20,865 nt of DNA from Thermococcus sp. (GTDB lineage: Archaea; Methanobacteriota_B; Thermococci; Thermococcales; Thermococcaceae), in contig NZ_JAMONU010000210.1 of the NCBI RefSeq assembly GCF_027066465.1, forward strand, positions 1 through 20,865. The letters run 5' to 3'. The stretch's first letter is position 1. Each line of letters begins with the position of its first letter. Made by a program: the position numbers and the translations under genes. Under the pieces are notes generated by a model. It saw only the letters and a list, made by a program, of their open reading frames with translations, did not search any database and was not told the DNA's origin. Shown here piece by piece: positions 7,404 through 14,763 of this stretch.

Positions 7404-7428
7404 TGAAACTTTGCCCAGCAAAGTTTCA
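7404..7428 (-). terminator. Hairpin directly after tRNA-Glu, possible terminator or repeat end
   Basis: Arms TGAAACTTTGC and GCAAAGTTTCA pair perfectly over 11 bp with a 3-nt loop. In the direction of tRNA transcription the hairpin begins one base after the encoded CCA. It has no long T run after it, so a role in termination or 3' processing is uncertain; it could equally be the end of a repeat element. Confidence 0.4.
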
Positions 7429-7429
7429 A

Positions 7430-7507
7430 TGGTGCCCGGGCCGGGATTTGAACCCGGGGCGCGGGCTCGAAAGGCCCGCATGTTTGACCGGGCTACACCA
7501 CCCGGGC
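7430..7507 (-). tRNA. tRNA-Glu (anticodon UUC), CCA encoded
   Basis: Read on the minus strand. The acceptor stem is GCCCGGG paired with CCCGGGC, followed by discriminator A and an encoded CCA. The anticodon arm has stem CGGGC/GCCCG and loop CTTTCGA, so the anticodon is TTC for glutamate. The T arm is CCGGG-TTCAAAT-CCCGG, and the D arm GTGT...ACAT is of the usual glutamate type (GGTGTAGCCCGGT). There is no intron. The stems are very GC-rich, as expected in a hyperthermophile. Confidence 0.96.
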
Positions 7508-7535
7508 GCGTCCGTTTTTAGGGAGACTGGGCAGG

Positions 7536-7545
7536 CTTAAAAACC
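7536..7545 (-). promoter_or_regulatory. TATA box of tRNA-Glu
   Basis: On the minus strand this is GGTTTTTAAG, centred about 33 bp before the mature tRNA 5' end. Transcription would begin near 7516, leaving a short 5' leader for RNase P to remove. Confidence 0.6.
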
Positions 7546-7559
7546 TTTCGGCCGGTAGA

Positions 7560-7567
7560 TTTTTAAA
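7560..7567 (+). promoter_or_regulatory. TATA box of trm10
   Basis: TTTTTAAA is centred about 25 bp before the ATG at 7589. No Shine-Dalgarno sequence precedes that ATG, so the transcript is probably leaderless. The trm10 and tRNA-Glu promoters are back to back. Confidence 0.6.
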
Positions 7568-7588
7568 CCTCCCTCCAAGCCTCAAGCG

Positions 7589-8704
7589 ATGGCCATGAAG
7601 ACCCTTGCGGACGTTCTCAGGGAAGCACTGAGGGAGAAGGACATAGACAGCATAGGAACGCTCTCGAAGCGCTTTAGGAAATCCAAAAACAAGCTCCAGG
7701 ACATTGCGATTGAGATAGTTCACGGCAAGGGCGCAATCTTCCGCGTTCCCCAGAAGACGGCAGTTGCGTGGGACCTGAACGGGAACCGCGTTGAGGGCTC
7801 TCACTACGCATACGCCCCCCTCTGCATGGCGGATAAGTTTGAAATGGTTCTCTCCCCGGAGGAGCTCCGCTCAAAACTTCCGGAGTGGCCCTGCTTCATA
7901 ATCGACCTCCAGCTCTGGGACAAGCACACCCAAAAGGAGAAGGGCAAGGTCTGCCTCCAGATTAACCAGAGCTACGGACTTCTGCGCGACTACTTCACCG
8001 GCAGGGAGCTGGCAGTAACGTGGGCAAACGAGGAGTTCCGAGAGATGTTTCACGGCCCCCTTGACAGGATTACCGCTTATGACGGGCCAACGGCCGAGTT
8101 TCTGAGGGAGAAAGGAATAGACGAGGTCGTTCTCCTTGACCCCTGGGCGGATGAGGTTCTCAGAGAGGAGGATTTCAGTGTTAAGGCCTTTGTAATCGGC
8201 GGAATCGTCGATACAGGGGGTAACAAAAAGCTGACGCCGAGGATAGGCGAGGAGCTTGAAGGGGCAGGAATAAGGGTCAGACGGAGAAAGATAGTTCTCA
8301 GGGGTGACGTCATCGGCGTTCCCGATAGAATAAACAGAATACTCGCCGTGCTCCTCAAGATGATGGTTGAGGGCAAGCCCATGGACCGGGCCGTTTACGA
8401 GGTTCAGGAACCGCTCCACGCACGCTGGCGCCTCAGAAAAGAGCTTCCCAGAAGGGTAGTTAGATACAGAATCGACGGAAAGGACTTCCGCGTCGTCGAG
8501 AAGGAGCTTTTCGACGAATACTCAAAGTGGCTCAAGATAAGGTGGGAGGACTTCGTAAAGGTTCTCAGGGAGCTTGACCTTGTTGCACTCGATGAAAAGA
8601 GGATTCACCGCCTGAACAAGCTCTCGATGCCCCGTATAATAGGGGGGAAGCTCTACCGTGTCGTTCTGCTCAAAAGGGCAGCACTGCTTTGTTACAACTG
8701 CTGA
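7589..8704 (+). CDS. trm10: tRNA m1A9/m1G9 methyltransferase Trm10 (SPOUT class)
   Basis: A 371-aa protein of the archaeal Trm10 family, which methylates N1 of the purine at tRNA position 9. The enzyme from Thermococcus kodakarensis is known to act on both A9 and G9. The N-terminal region has GTLSKRFRKSKNKLQD and IEIVHGKGAIFRVP. The SPOUT core follows: VVLLDPWADEVL, FVIGGIVDTGGNKKL and the knot-region pattern IVLRGDVIGVPDRINRI, where SAM binds. The C-terminal domain carries basic residues (WRLRKELPRRVVRYR) suited to tRNA contact. The ATG at 7589 is favoured by the TATA distance; an ATG at 7595 is the alternative. The end, LLCYNC, is cysteine-containing and unusual-looking but in frame. The gene is alone in its direction and divergent from tRNA-Glu. 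Confidence 0.9.
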   Translation: MAMKTLADVLREALREKDIDSIGTLSKRFRKSKNKLQDIAIEIVHGKGAIFRVPQKTAVAWDLNGNRVEGSHYAYAPLCMADKFEMVLSPEELRSKLPEWPCFIIDLQLWDKHTQKEKGKVCLQINQSYGLLRDYFTGRELAVTWANEEFREMFHGPLDRITAYDGPTAEFLREKGIDEVVLLDPWADEVLREEDFSVKAFVIGGIVDTGGNKKLTPRIGEELEGAGIRVRRRKIVLRGDVIGVPDRINRILAVLLKMMVEGKPMDRAVYEVQEPLHARWRLRKELPRRVVRYRIDGKDFRVVEKELFDEYSKWLKIRWEDFVKVLRELDLVALDEKRIHRLNKLSMPRIIGGKLYRVVLLKRAALLCYNC

Positions 8705-8720
8705 GAGGCAGACCGCAGGA

Positions 8721-8730
8721 CATTTAAACC
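8721..8730 (+). promoter_or_regulatory. TATA box of the 125-aa hypothetical gene
   Basis: CATTTAAACC is centred about 35 bp before the ATG at 8761, predicting a leader of roughly 10 nt that contains GGGGGTT as ribosome site. It shows that the gene is not simply co-transcribed with trm10. Confidence 0.5.
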
Positions 8731-8760
8731 CTACCTCTCATTCTTACTTTGGGGGTTACC

Positions 8761-9141
8761 ATGGGAGTAAGCGCCCTTATAATCTTCCGGAACTACAACA
8801 TTGGAACCCAGCAGGTTATGGGGGGTTCACCCTGCGACGTGATTCCAAGGATATACTCCAAGTTTAAGAAGGCCCACTGTCCGGAGCAGGCGATTCTCGA
8901 TATAATCCGGGAAAACGGGAACGTTGTCTTCGGTGAGGGCGACAACAAGATGTTCACGGGCTACGACTTCGTTTACAAGGTCTGGTACACCGGGAAGACT
9001 CTCTTCATAGAAAACGAAGACCTGCTTGAGGATGACATGATTCAGGAAGTCCTTGAGGAAATGAAAAAGAAGTTTGGTAATGTTGACGTTAAGATTATCA
9101 AAGAACACGATGCAACGCTCTTTGAGATTAGCCTGAGGTAG
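8761..9141 (+). CDS. Conserved-looking small protein of unknown function
   Basis: A 126-aa soluble protein that I do not recognise. It starts MGVSALIIFRNYNIGTQQ, has two cysteines early (SPCD and AHCPEQ), an acidic ENEDLLEDDM segment and an amphipathic helix rich in Glu/Lys (EVLEEMKKKFG), and ends with a strand-like TLFEISLR. No signal peptide or membrane segment is seen. The ATG at 8761 has GGGGG 6 nt upstream and a TATA box at the right distance, so it is a real transcription unit. It lies between trm10 and the 3' end of the convergent membrane-complex operon, with no gene partner. The alternation of short strands and helices suggests a small alpha/beta fold; nothing more can be said. Confidence 0.75.
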   Translation: MGVSALIIFRNYNIGTQQVMGGSPCDVIPRIYSKFKKAHCPEQAILDIIRENGNVVFGEGDNKMFTGYDFVYKVWYTGKTLFIENEDLLEDDMIQEVLEEMKKKFGNVDVKIIKEHDATLFEISLR

Positions 9142-9158
9142 CAAGCCAAAATTTAAAA

Positions 9159-10979
9159 TCAAAGGAGGTAGAGAAGGTAAATCAGACCCGCAATCAGAGC
9201 GATTAGGATGTAGGCAACGTAGACGCTGTCCGAACCCCGCATCAGCTCGTGTCTGAACCACTCTGAAAATTCCAGATAGGCCTTTGAGAGCTTTCCGTAG
9301 GCGATGTTAACCCTCTCCCGCCAGTAGAGCCTTCCGTTCTCTTCCCTCGTGCCGTAGAGCCAGCCCTCGGTTATGAGAAGTATCGCGGAGTGGGCTATCG
9401 GCGGGTACTCCGGGTTGCTCAACCCACCGCTCCACGCTCTAACGCGCCTGACCCTCTTGAAGACCGTCAGCCTGACTATCACGTAGACGCTGACGCCGAA
9501 GACCGTTACGAGACCGGCCAAGTATGTCGGTGAGATTCCCCCGAAGTTCTTTGCAACTATGAGGAAGCCGTTTTTGATGCCGAGCGCTCCGCCGATAAAG
9601 GAGGTGGCCGAAATTCCAGCGAGCGAACCGACGACGCCGTTAAAGAGCCTGAAGACCGCAAGCGGAAGAACGCCAACAACAACGAGCACCGTTCCCATGA
9701 AGGCATAGGCGATGTCCTCAGCAGAGAGTTCCCTCCTTCCTCCGGCGCGCTGGACTCCGTGGGTTATTATCTTGCTCATCGCAACGCCGGCGACACCCGC
9801 GGTCAGGGCAACCAGTGAACCAACCAGAACCATCAAAACCTTGAGCCTTACATCGGGGATTTTGAAGCTCTGAAGGAGGGTCTCAATGCCGAGCCACTCA
9901 CCGAGGAAGCCCGGGAACGGGGCGACGCCGGCCAGGCTGAGAGCGGAGACATAGCCCGCGACGACGCCGACTGTGGTGAGCCTGCCGGCCCTGACCTCCG
10001 GGAAGCGTCCGGTTCCGTTCTCAAGCCTCCCCGCGAGCAGGAAGAGCAGGCCCTTTGCAACGCTGTGGGCGAAGGCGTAGAAGAGAAGCGCCAGCAACGC
10101 GAACGAGGCGAGGGTTTTGTTGCCGGCGTTCAGGGCTACGATGGTTCCGCCGAAGAGTGCCAGCAGAACGCCGTCGTTCTCGACGGTGCTGTAACCTGGC
10201 AACTTCTTGACGTGCTCGGTGCCGGCCGCGTAGGCCGCTCCGAGTATGGCCGTTAAGCCACCGAGCAGGAGGAAGAACGAACCCACCCATGTGGCCGGAC
10301 TCTCGATGAGGAGCAGTCTGACGAAGCCGTAAACTCCCATGAGCGTCAGAACCGCACTCAGGAGCGAGGAGAGGTTCGCCGGGGCCTTGCCGTGTGCATC
10401 CGGAAGCCAGACGTGGAACGGGAACATGGCCATCTTGACCGCGAAGCCGAGGCCGGCCAGGAAGAACGCAAGGCTCCAGAGTTCAGAGCCCTTCCATGCT
10501 GAAAACACCGTGGAGCCGGTCTCAACGGAGAGCAGGCCGAAGCCCGCTAAGATTAGGAGCGCGCTCAGCTCGCCAAAGGCGAGGAACTTGTAGGCTTCCC
10601 CCCTCGAGTTCTCCCTCGCGGTTATCCCGAAGTAGCTCGCTATCGTCATGACCTCCCAGCCGGCGAGGAAGCCGACCGCTCCCTTCGCAAGGAGTATCAC
10701 GAGCATCCCTGCTATGCTCATCGCGAACGAACCCGCCAGCAACTTCGGATAGTGGTCGTCGTAGCTCAGGCTGAACAGCGAGGCCCCGAGCCACACTACC
10801 CCAGAGACCACGAGGAAGTAGCGGGAAACGTCGTCTATTCCCTCCGGCCGGACGAGGGCGAGAACCAGCAGGCCGGCCGAGAGAAGGGCCGAGAGCGCGT
10901 AGCTGGCCTTTTTCGAAATCATCGCGAGCAGGGAAGCGACGATGAAGCCTATGGTTATCGCGTAGAACGGGTTAATCAT
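9159..10979 (-). CDS. HyfB/NuoL-like proton-antiporter subunit of an Ehr-type complex
   Basis: A 606-aa polytopic membrane protein of the NuoL/MrpA/HyfB family, forming an ion channel module of a complex I-related enzyme. About 14 or more hydrophobic helices are visible. The essential glutamate is in GWEVMTIASYF (Glu109) and the key lysine in GFAVKMAMFPFHVWLPDAHGKAP (read as VKMAMFPFH, Lys182, then LPDAHGKAP). A long soluble stretch between about 500 and 585 precedes a final C-terminal helix, as in HyfB-like proteins. It is the last gene of the six-gene operon; the ATG at 10979 overlaps the small-subunit stop as ATGA and has GGAGGG upstream. The 3' end is 17 bp from the convergent hypothetical gene. 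Confidence 0.9.
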   Translation of the reverse strand: MINPFYAITIGFIVASLLAMISKKASYALSALLSAGLLVLALVRPEGIDDVSRYFLVVSGVVWLGASLFSLSYDDHYPKLLAGSFAMSIAGMLVILLAKGAVGFLAGWEVMTIASYFGITARENSRGEAYKFLAFGELSALLILAGFGLLSVETGSTVFSAWKGSELWSLAFFLAGLGFAVKMAMFPFHVWLPDAHGKAPANLSSLLSAVLTLMGVYGFVRLLLIESPATWVGSFFLLLGGLTAILGAAYAAGTEHVKKLPGYSTVENDGVLLALFGGTIVALNAGNKTLASFALLALLFYAFAHSVAKGLLFLLAGRLENGTGRFPEVRAGRLTTVGVVAGYVSALSLAGVAPFPGFLGEWLGIETLLQSFKIPDVRLKVLMVLVGSLVALTAGVAGVAMSKIITHGVQRAGGRRELSAEDIAYAFMGTVLVVVGVLPLAVFRLFNGVVGSLAGISATSFIGGALGIKNGFLIVAKNFGGISPTYLAGLVTVFGVSVYVIVRLTVFKRVRRVRAWSGGLSNPEYPPIAHSAILLITEGWLYGTREENGRLYWRERVNIAYGKLSKAYLEFSEWFRHELMRGSDSVYVAYILIALIAGLIYLLYLL

Positions 10980-11581
10980 TCGACATCCCTCCCGGCAACC
11001 TTGAGGAGGCCCTCTATAATCTGAACGGGACTGGGTGGACAGCCCGGAACGTAGCCGTCAACCGGAACGAAGTCTTCAACCTTCCTGCCGCACAGTGCGC
11101 CGTTGGCGCAGGCTCCCAGAACCAAGACCCGCTTGGGTTCGGGCATCAGTTCGTAGGCCTCCTTCAGGACCGGAATCATTCCGTCGGTTGGACAGCCCGC
11201 AACCAAAAGAACGTCCGCGTGCTTCGGCGTCGGCGTGAAGAATATCTTGAGCCTGTGGACGTCGTAGTTTGGGCTGTGGAGGAGCGCAACCTCCCTGTTG
11301 CAGGCGTGGCAGGTTCCGACGTCGAGGAAGAAGACGTGGAGCGACTTCCTGAACGGGAGAGGATTTTTAACCTCGCTCAGTCCGGTTTTCTGGCCGAAGG
11401 GGACGTTGCAGAGACGGCAGTTGATGCACTTCCTGTAGTCAAGTCTCCCATCTTCAACGGCCCCGAACGGGCACTCCGCCGGAGCCTCGAGCGGGAAGCT
11501 GAAGGGAAGCTCCTCCTCGCTCACCCTCTTTGGATACTCGCTCGTCAGAACGCCCTTCCTGAGTCCCCTGATAATCCACAT
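10976..11581 (-). CDS. NuoB/HyfI-like small subunit with N-terminal ferredoxin-type domain
   Basis: A 201-aa electron-transfer subunit. The N-terminus (WIIRGLRKGVLTSEYP) looks like the start of HycF/HyfH ferredoxins. It carries a CP (ECPFGAV) and CINCRLC, enough for one [4Fe-4S] cluster. The C-terminal part is the NuoB/EchC-type domain with GTCHACNREV, the equivalent third ligand in LGACANGALCG, and the fourth in VPGCPPSP; together they hold the proximal cluster (N2 equivalent). The usual GSC-x-G-C pattern has become GTCHACN. I favour ATG at 11581, with GGTGA 6 nt upstream; GTG at 11584 is the alternative. It overlaps the large-subunit stop. The fusion means no separate ferredoxin subunit is needed for this complex. 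Confidence 0.88.
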   Translation of the reverse strand: MWIIRGLRKGVLTSEYPKRVSEEELPFSFPLEAPAECPFGAVEDGRLDYRKCINCRLCNVPFGQKTGLSEVKNPLPFRKSLHVFFLDVGTCHACNREVALLHSPNYDVHRLKIFFTPTPKHADVLLVAGCPTDGMIPVLKEAYELMPEPKRVLVLGACANGALCGRKVEDFVPVDGYVPGCPPSPVQIIEGLLKVAGRDVE

Positions 11582-12786
11582 CACTCCTCACCCCCCTGCC
11601 AGAGGTCTGCATCCGCGAAGTTCAGGCCGAAGCTGTGCAGTCCGAAGGGGAAGTCCGTGAAGATGTTTCCTGTTATGCCCCTGCAGAAGGCCACGTAGTT
11701 TATCCTCGACGCTCCCCTGAGGCCAATCCATGAAACTCTGCCGTCCCTCAGCTCCACGAGCGTAAGAACGTCACCGTGCGGGGCCTCCGCCAGTCCGAGA
11801 TTGAGACCTTCCCTAACCTCTGGGTCGGAACTCAATGCCCTGAAGTCAATCCCCTCAATAATCTCGAAGGAGCGCTCTATTTCCTCCATACGAACCATGA
11901 GCCTCGCAAGGGCGTCCCCGTCCTCGCACGTCACCGGTTTGTAGGAGTAGAACCTGTCGAAGGCCCGAACGTCCCTTCCGACTCCAGAACCCCTCGCCGC
12001 TACCCCAACGGCGTCGAGCTCGATTACGTCCTCCCTGCTCAGCCGGCAGGTGTTGTGGAGACGGTCGATGAATATCTTGCTCTCGAGTAACTCCTCCCTC
12101 AGCTCGCGGAACTCCTCCTTGAGCTTCCCAAGCCTCTCAACGGCCCTTCCGTCGAGGATTCTAACTCCACCCGGAACGTTCGCGCCGAAGCCGTAGCGGT
12201 GGCCGGTCAGCCTGTTGAGGACCCTGAGCGTTTCTTCCTCGAGCCAGTGGAAGTGCATCGTCGCGACCTTCTGGGATGCATCTCCAGCGAGCTTGTGGAT
12301 GACGTTGAAGTGGTTGTAGAGCCTCTCAATCTCGAGGAGGCCCTTCCTGACCTCCCAGACGTCCTCGTCGGGGTTGGCCTCAACAGCCCTCAGGAAGGCG
12401 TAGGTGTAAGCTAAGGCGAAGTTCCCGACGGCCCTCTCAAGGACTGCTATGGTCTCCTCCAGCGGGCGGTTTATCAGCCTTTCCTCGATTCCCCTCCTCT
12501 TGTAGCCGTAGACGGGCCTTATCGAAACTATCCTCTCGCCGTAGGTGAGTATCTCGAAGGCCCCGGCCTGCCCCAAGCCACCGGCGGCGGGACCGAAGGT
12601 TAAAGGAACAGCGTTGCTCCCCGCCGGGATTCTGATGTAAGGCGTGGTCTCACCAATCAGGGCGGGCGCAATCTTCCTGTCCGGCAGTCTCTCCTCCTTC
12701 CTTATGAGAGCCTCGCCCGTGTCGTAGTCGAGCCAGACCGTTAGGTAGTTCCCGTTCCTCCTGAAAACGGCCGAGAGAGCCATCAT
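11581..12786 (-). CDS. HyfG/NuoD-like large subunit lacking NiFe-binding cysteines
   Basis: A 401-aa protein homologous to the catalytic large subunit of group 4 [NiFe] hydrogenases and to NuoD. Family landmarks include FGPAAGGLGQAGAFEIL and VYGYKRRGIEE in the N-terminal third, and LLEIERLYNHFNVI in the middle. At the site where active enzymes have ERxCGxC, this protein reads LERAVGNFALAY (about 116-127), with no cysteine. At the C-terminal DPCxxC site it reads GLNFADADLW, also with none. It therefore cannot hold a NiFe centre and is not a conventional hydrogenase; it matches Ehr-type subunits. The start is ATG at 12786, overlapping the HyfF-like stop, with GGGGGT 8 nt upstream. Confidence 0.9.
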   Translation of the reverse strand: MMALSAVFRRNGNYLTVWLDYDTGEALIRKEERLPDRKIAPALIGETTPYIRIPAGSNAVPLTFGPAAGGLGQAGAFEILTYGERIVSIRPVYGYKRRGIEERLINRPLEETIAVLERAVGNFALAYTYAFLRAVEANPDEDVWEVRKGLLEIERLYNHFNVIHKLAGDASQKVATMHFHWLEEETLRVLNRLTGHRYGFGANVPGGVRILDGRAVERLGKLKEEFRELREELLESKIFIDRLHNTCRLSREDVIELDAVGVAARGSGVGRDVRAFDRFYSYKPVTCEDGDALARLMVRMEEIERSFEIIEGIDFRALSSDPEVREGLNLGLAEAPHGDVLTLVELRDGRVSWIGLRGASRINYVAFCRGITGNIFTDFPFGLHSFGLNFADADLWQGGEE

Positions 12787-14141
12787 ATTACCAGACCCCC
12801 GGTGAGTGCAAGGTAGACTACGTAGAGGCTTACCCCAAGGGCTACGAGCGTCATTATCAGGGGTATCAGCTCCTCACCGCGCTGGAACTCCGCTCCCTTC
12901 CCCTCGCCGAAGAGCATCTTGGCCGAGTGCCAGTTGAGGGCCAGGAACGATAGGAGCAGTCCCGTTCCGATGAGGAGGGCCCACCAGCGGTTTATCGAGA
13001 GGGCCACCCCGAGTATCGACAGCTCCGCGAGGAAGGTTCCGAAAGGCGGTGCACCGGTCACCGCCAGGGCCGATAATCCGAAGGAGTAGCCGAGTGCCGG
13101 GCTGTCCTTCAGCAGGCCGTTGATTTCCCCAATCTCGTGGCCGTACCTGCTCACCGCACTTCCGGCGGAGATGAAGAGGGCGCCCTTGGCGAAGGCGTGA
13201 ACCGCGATGAGGACGAATACGAGCTTGAGCAGGCCCGGCCTGTAGTAGCTCAGCGCGATGCCTATGGTAGCTACGCCCATCATGTCCATGCTCGAATAAG
13301 CCAAGAGCCTCTTGACGAACCTCTGCGAAGCCATTAGGATTGATGCCACCAGGACCGTCAGGATTCCGACGGTTAAAGCTATGTAGACGGCCTCCTTTCC
13401 GAGGCCCGTCGATGCCTTGAAGAGACGATAGTAAACGAGGAGCGCCGTTGGGAGGAGCGTTCCCGAGAGCATTGCACTTACCGGCGACGGGGCGCTTCCA
13501 TGAGCATCTGGAAGCCAGCCGTGCATCGGGAAGAGGCCGACCTTTGTTCCGAAGCCGACTATGGCAAGCAGTCCAACAACGGCGCCGGCTTTCTCCGAGA
13601 GAACGAGGTGCCTGACGTCGAGGGTTCCCGCGAAGCTGTAGGTTATGACCACGGAGAGGAAGGCTATTCCAAGGCCCGCTGAGGCGATAATCATGTAGCG
13701 CCAGGCCCCCTCGACGTTCCGCTTCTTGCCGTCTGTGATTATGAGCACCGCGCTGACGACGGTCGTTGCCTCGAGGCCAATCCACATCCAGCCGAGGTTC
13801 GAGACGACTGCGGTGAAAATCATCGAGAGCGCGAAGAGCGAGAGGAAGCTCCAGTAGAGCCTGAGCGGGTAGAAGGGCCTCTCGACCCTCTCGACGTAGT
13901 AGAGAGAAGCCAGGGAGGCGAAGAAGTAAATCCAGGCTATCGTAGTCGCCAGAACCATCGAGTACCAGTCGGCGTAGAAGTAGTGGCTCGAGACGGTGTA
14001 GCCCCTGATGAGCATGTCAGTTGCTATTGACGCCGTTATGAAGGCCAGCCCTGGGACGATTGCCCTGCCGAGCCTCTCCGAGAGGAGCGGAAGGAGCGTC
14101 GCTATGAGCGGTATCGCGAGCAGGTAAACCACTGCCTCCAT
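12783..14141 (-). CDS. HyfF/MnhD-like proton-antiporter subunit of an Ehr-type complex
   Basis: A 452-aa membrane protein of the NuoN/MrpD/HyfF family with about 14 helices. The conserved glutamate is in WMWIGLEATTVV (Glu124). The lysine is in GFGTKVGLFPMHGWLPDAHGSAPSP (read as GFGTKVGLFPMHGW, Lys200). It is the second of two antiporter-type channels in the cluster, besides the HyfB-like protein. The ATG at 14141 is preceded by GGTGAT and begins 4 nt after the HyfE-like stop; a longer in-frame extension to 14195 would overlap the upstream gene by 50 bp and start in a non-membrane segment, so I rejected it. The 3' end overlaps the large-subunit start. Confidence 0.9.
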   Translation of the reverse strand: MEAVVYLLAIPLIATLLPLLSERLGRAIVPGLAFITASIATDMLIRGYTVSSHYFYADWYSMVLATTIAWIYFFASLASLYYVERVERPFYPLRLYWSFLSLFALSMIFTAVVSNLGWMWIGLEATTVVSAVLIITDGKKRNVEGAWRYMIIASAGLGIAFLSVVITYSFAGTLDVRHLVLSEKAGAVVGLLAIVGFGTKVGLFPMHGWLPDAHGSAPSPVSAMLSGTLLPTALLVYYRLFKASTGLGKEAVYIALTVGILTVLVASILMASQRFVKRLLAYSSMDMMGVATIGIALSYYRPGLLKLVFVLIAVHAFAKGALFISAGSAVSRYGHEIGEINGLLKDSPALGYSFGLSALAVTGAPPFGTFLAELSILGVALSINRWWALLIGTGLLLSFLALNWHSAKMLFGEGKGAEFQRGEELIPLIMTLVALGVSLYVVYLALTGGLVI

Positions 14142-14145
14142 GCTA

Positions 14146-14763
14146 TCACCCCACAAGCTCCTCGACTTCCAATGGCCCGTAGCGCTTCTCGGCACCTAAG
14201 ACGACCGCGAGCAGGACGAAGGCTATCATGTCGAGCAGTATCCCGAACTCAAGGACCATGGGCATCGGCGAGAGCATCACCGCAAGGTATAGGAGCGCGT
14301 TCTCCTCGCTGAGGTAGCCGACTATCTGGGCCAAAGCGTTCCTCCTCGAGGTTATGATGAGCATGCTGAGGAAGAGCAGGACGAAGGCTATAACCCCGTT
14401 CCATTTGGAGATTGCCCTGTAAATCGGCAGGTAGAGGAAGTAGGCCAGAACCGCCACGATGAGGCCGAGGACTATCGCGTGGTGCGTCGTCTTAATCTCC
14501 CTTCCGCGCCAAATTCTCTCCTTCCTGACGTCCCTCTGGAGGAGCCAGGGTATCAGGAGTGCCCTGAACGCCACTGTGATTCCCGCGAGGATTACAAGCT
14601 CTGGGATTCCCTTCTCCCAGCCGACAATTCCGATAATCAGGCCGATTAGGACGGACTGGAACGCAACCGCGTCAATCAGCGAGTGCATGTAGGACTCAGT
14701 GAGCATGAAGAAGGCCGTGAGGAGGACCACCGAGCCGAGCAGGTTGAGGATTTCGTTAATCAC
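14146..14763 (-). CDS. HyfE-like membrane subunit (MrpC/NuoK-related)
   Basis: A 205-aa integral membrane protein with about six to seven hydrophobic helices. It matches HyfE, the small subunit of hydrogenase-4 that contains a NuoK/MrpC-like core. An N-terminal MINEILNLLGSVVLL leads into the first helix, and GREIKTTHHAIVLG is a loop of the type found in HyfE. It lies between the HyfC-like anchor and the HyfF-like antiporter, as in hyf operons. The GTG at 14763 overlaps the stop of the upstream gene as GTGA and has GGTGGT 6 nt before it. The assignment is from length, hydrophobicity and gene order, and is weaker than for the neighbours. Confidence 0.78.
   Translation of the reverse strand: MINEILNLLGSVVLLTAFFMLTESYMHSLIDAVAFQSVLIGLIIGIVGWEKGIPELVILAGITVAFRALLIPWLLQRDVRKERIWRGREIKTTHHAIVLGLIVAVLAYFLYLPIYRAISKWNGVIAFVLLFLSMLIITSRRNALAQIVGYLSEENALLYLAVMLSPMPMVLEFGILLDMIAFVLLAVVLGAEKRYGPLEVEELVG

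Larger units (their letters stand above)
7092..7429. other. Gene-free stretch with inverted repeats between trm5 and tRNA-Glu
   Basis: No convincing gene is visible on either strand; all frames are broken by stops. The segment contains a pair of imperfect inverted repeats near its ends (about 7143-7176 and 7387-7427), an 8-bp palindrome in the middle and an 11-bp perfect hairpin next to the tRNA 3' end. It looks like an inserted non-coding repeat element rather than a decayed gene. Confidence 0.6.

Noticed and set aside
12874..13785. Open frame of about 303 codons in another minus-strand frame within the HyfF-like gene
   Set aside because: The product is rich in Arg, Gly and Pro with no hydrophobic helices. 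The overlapping membrane protein has clear family motifs, so this is a shadow frame.
14142..14195. N-terminal extension of the HyfF-like gene to 14195
   Set aside because: It would add 18 polar residues before the first helix and overlap the HyfE-like gene by 50 bp. The ATG at 14141 has a clear GGTGAT ribosome site.
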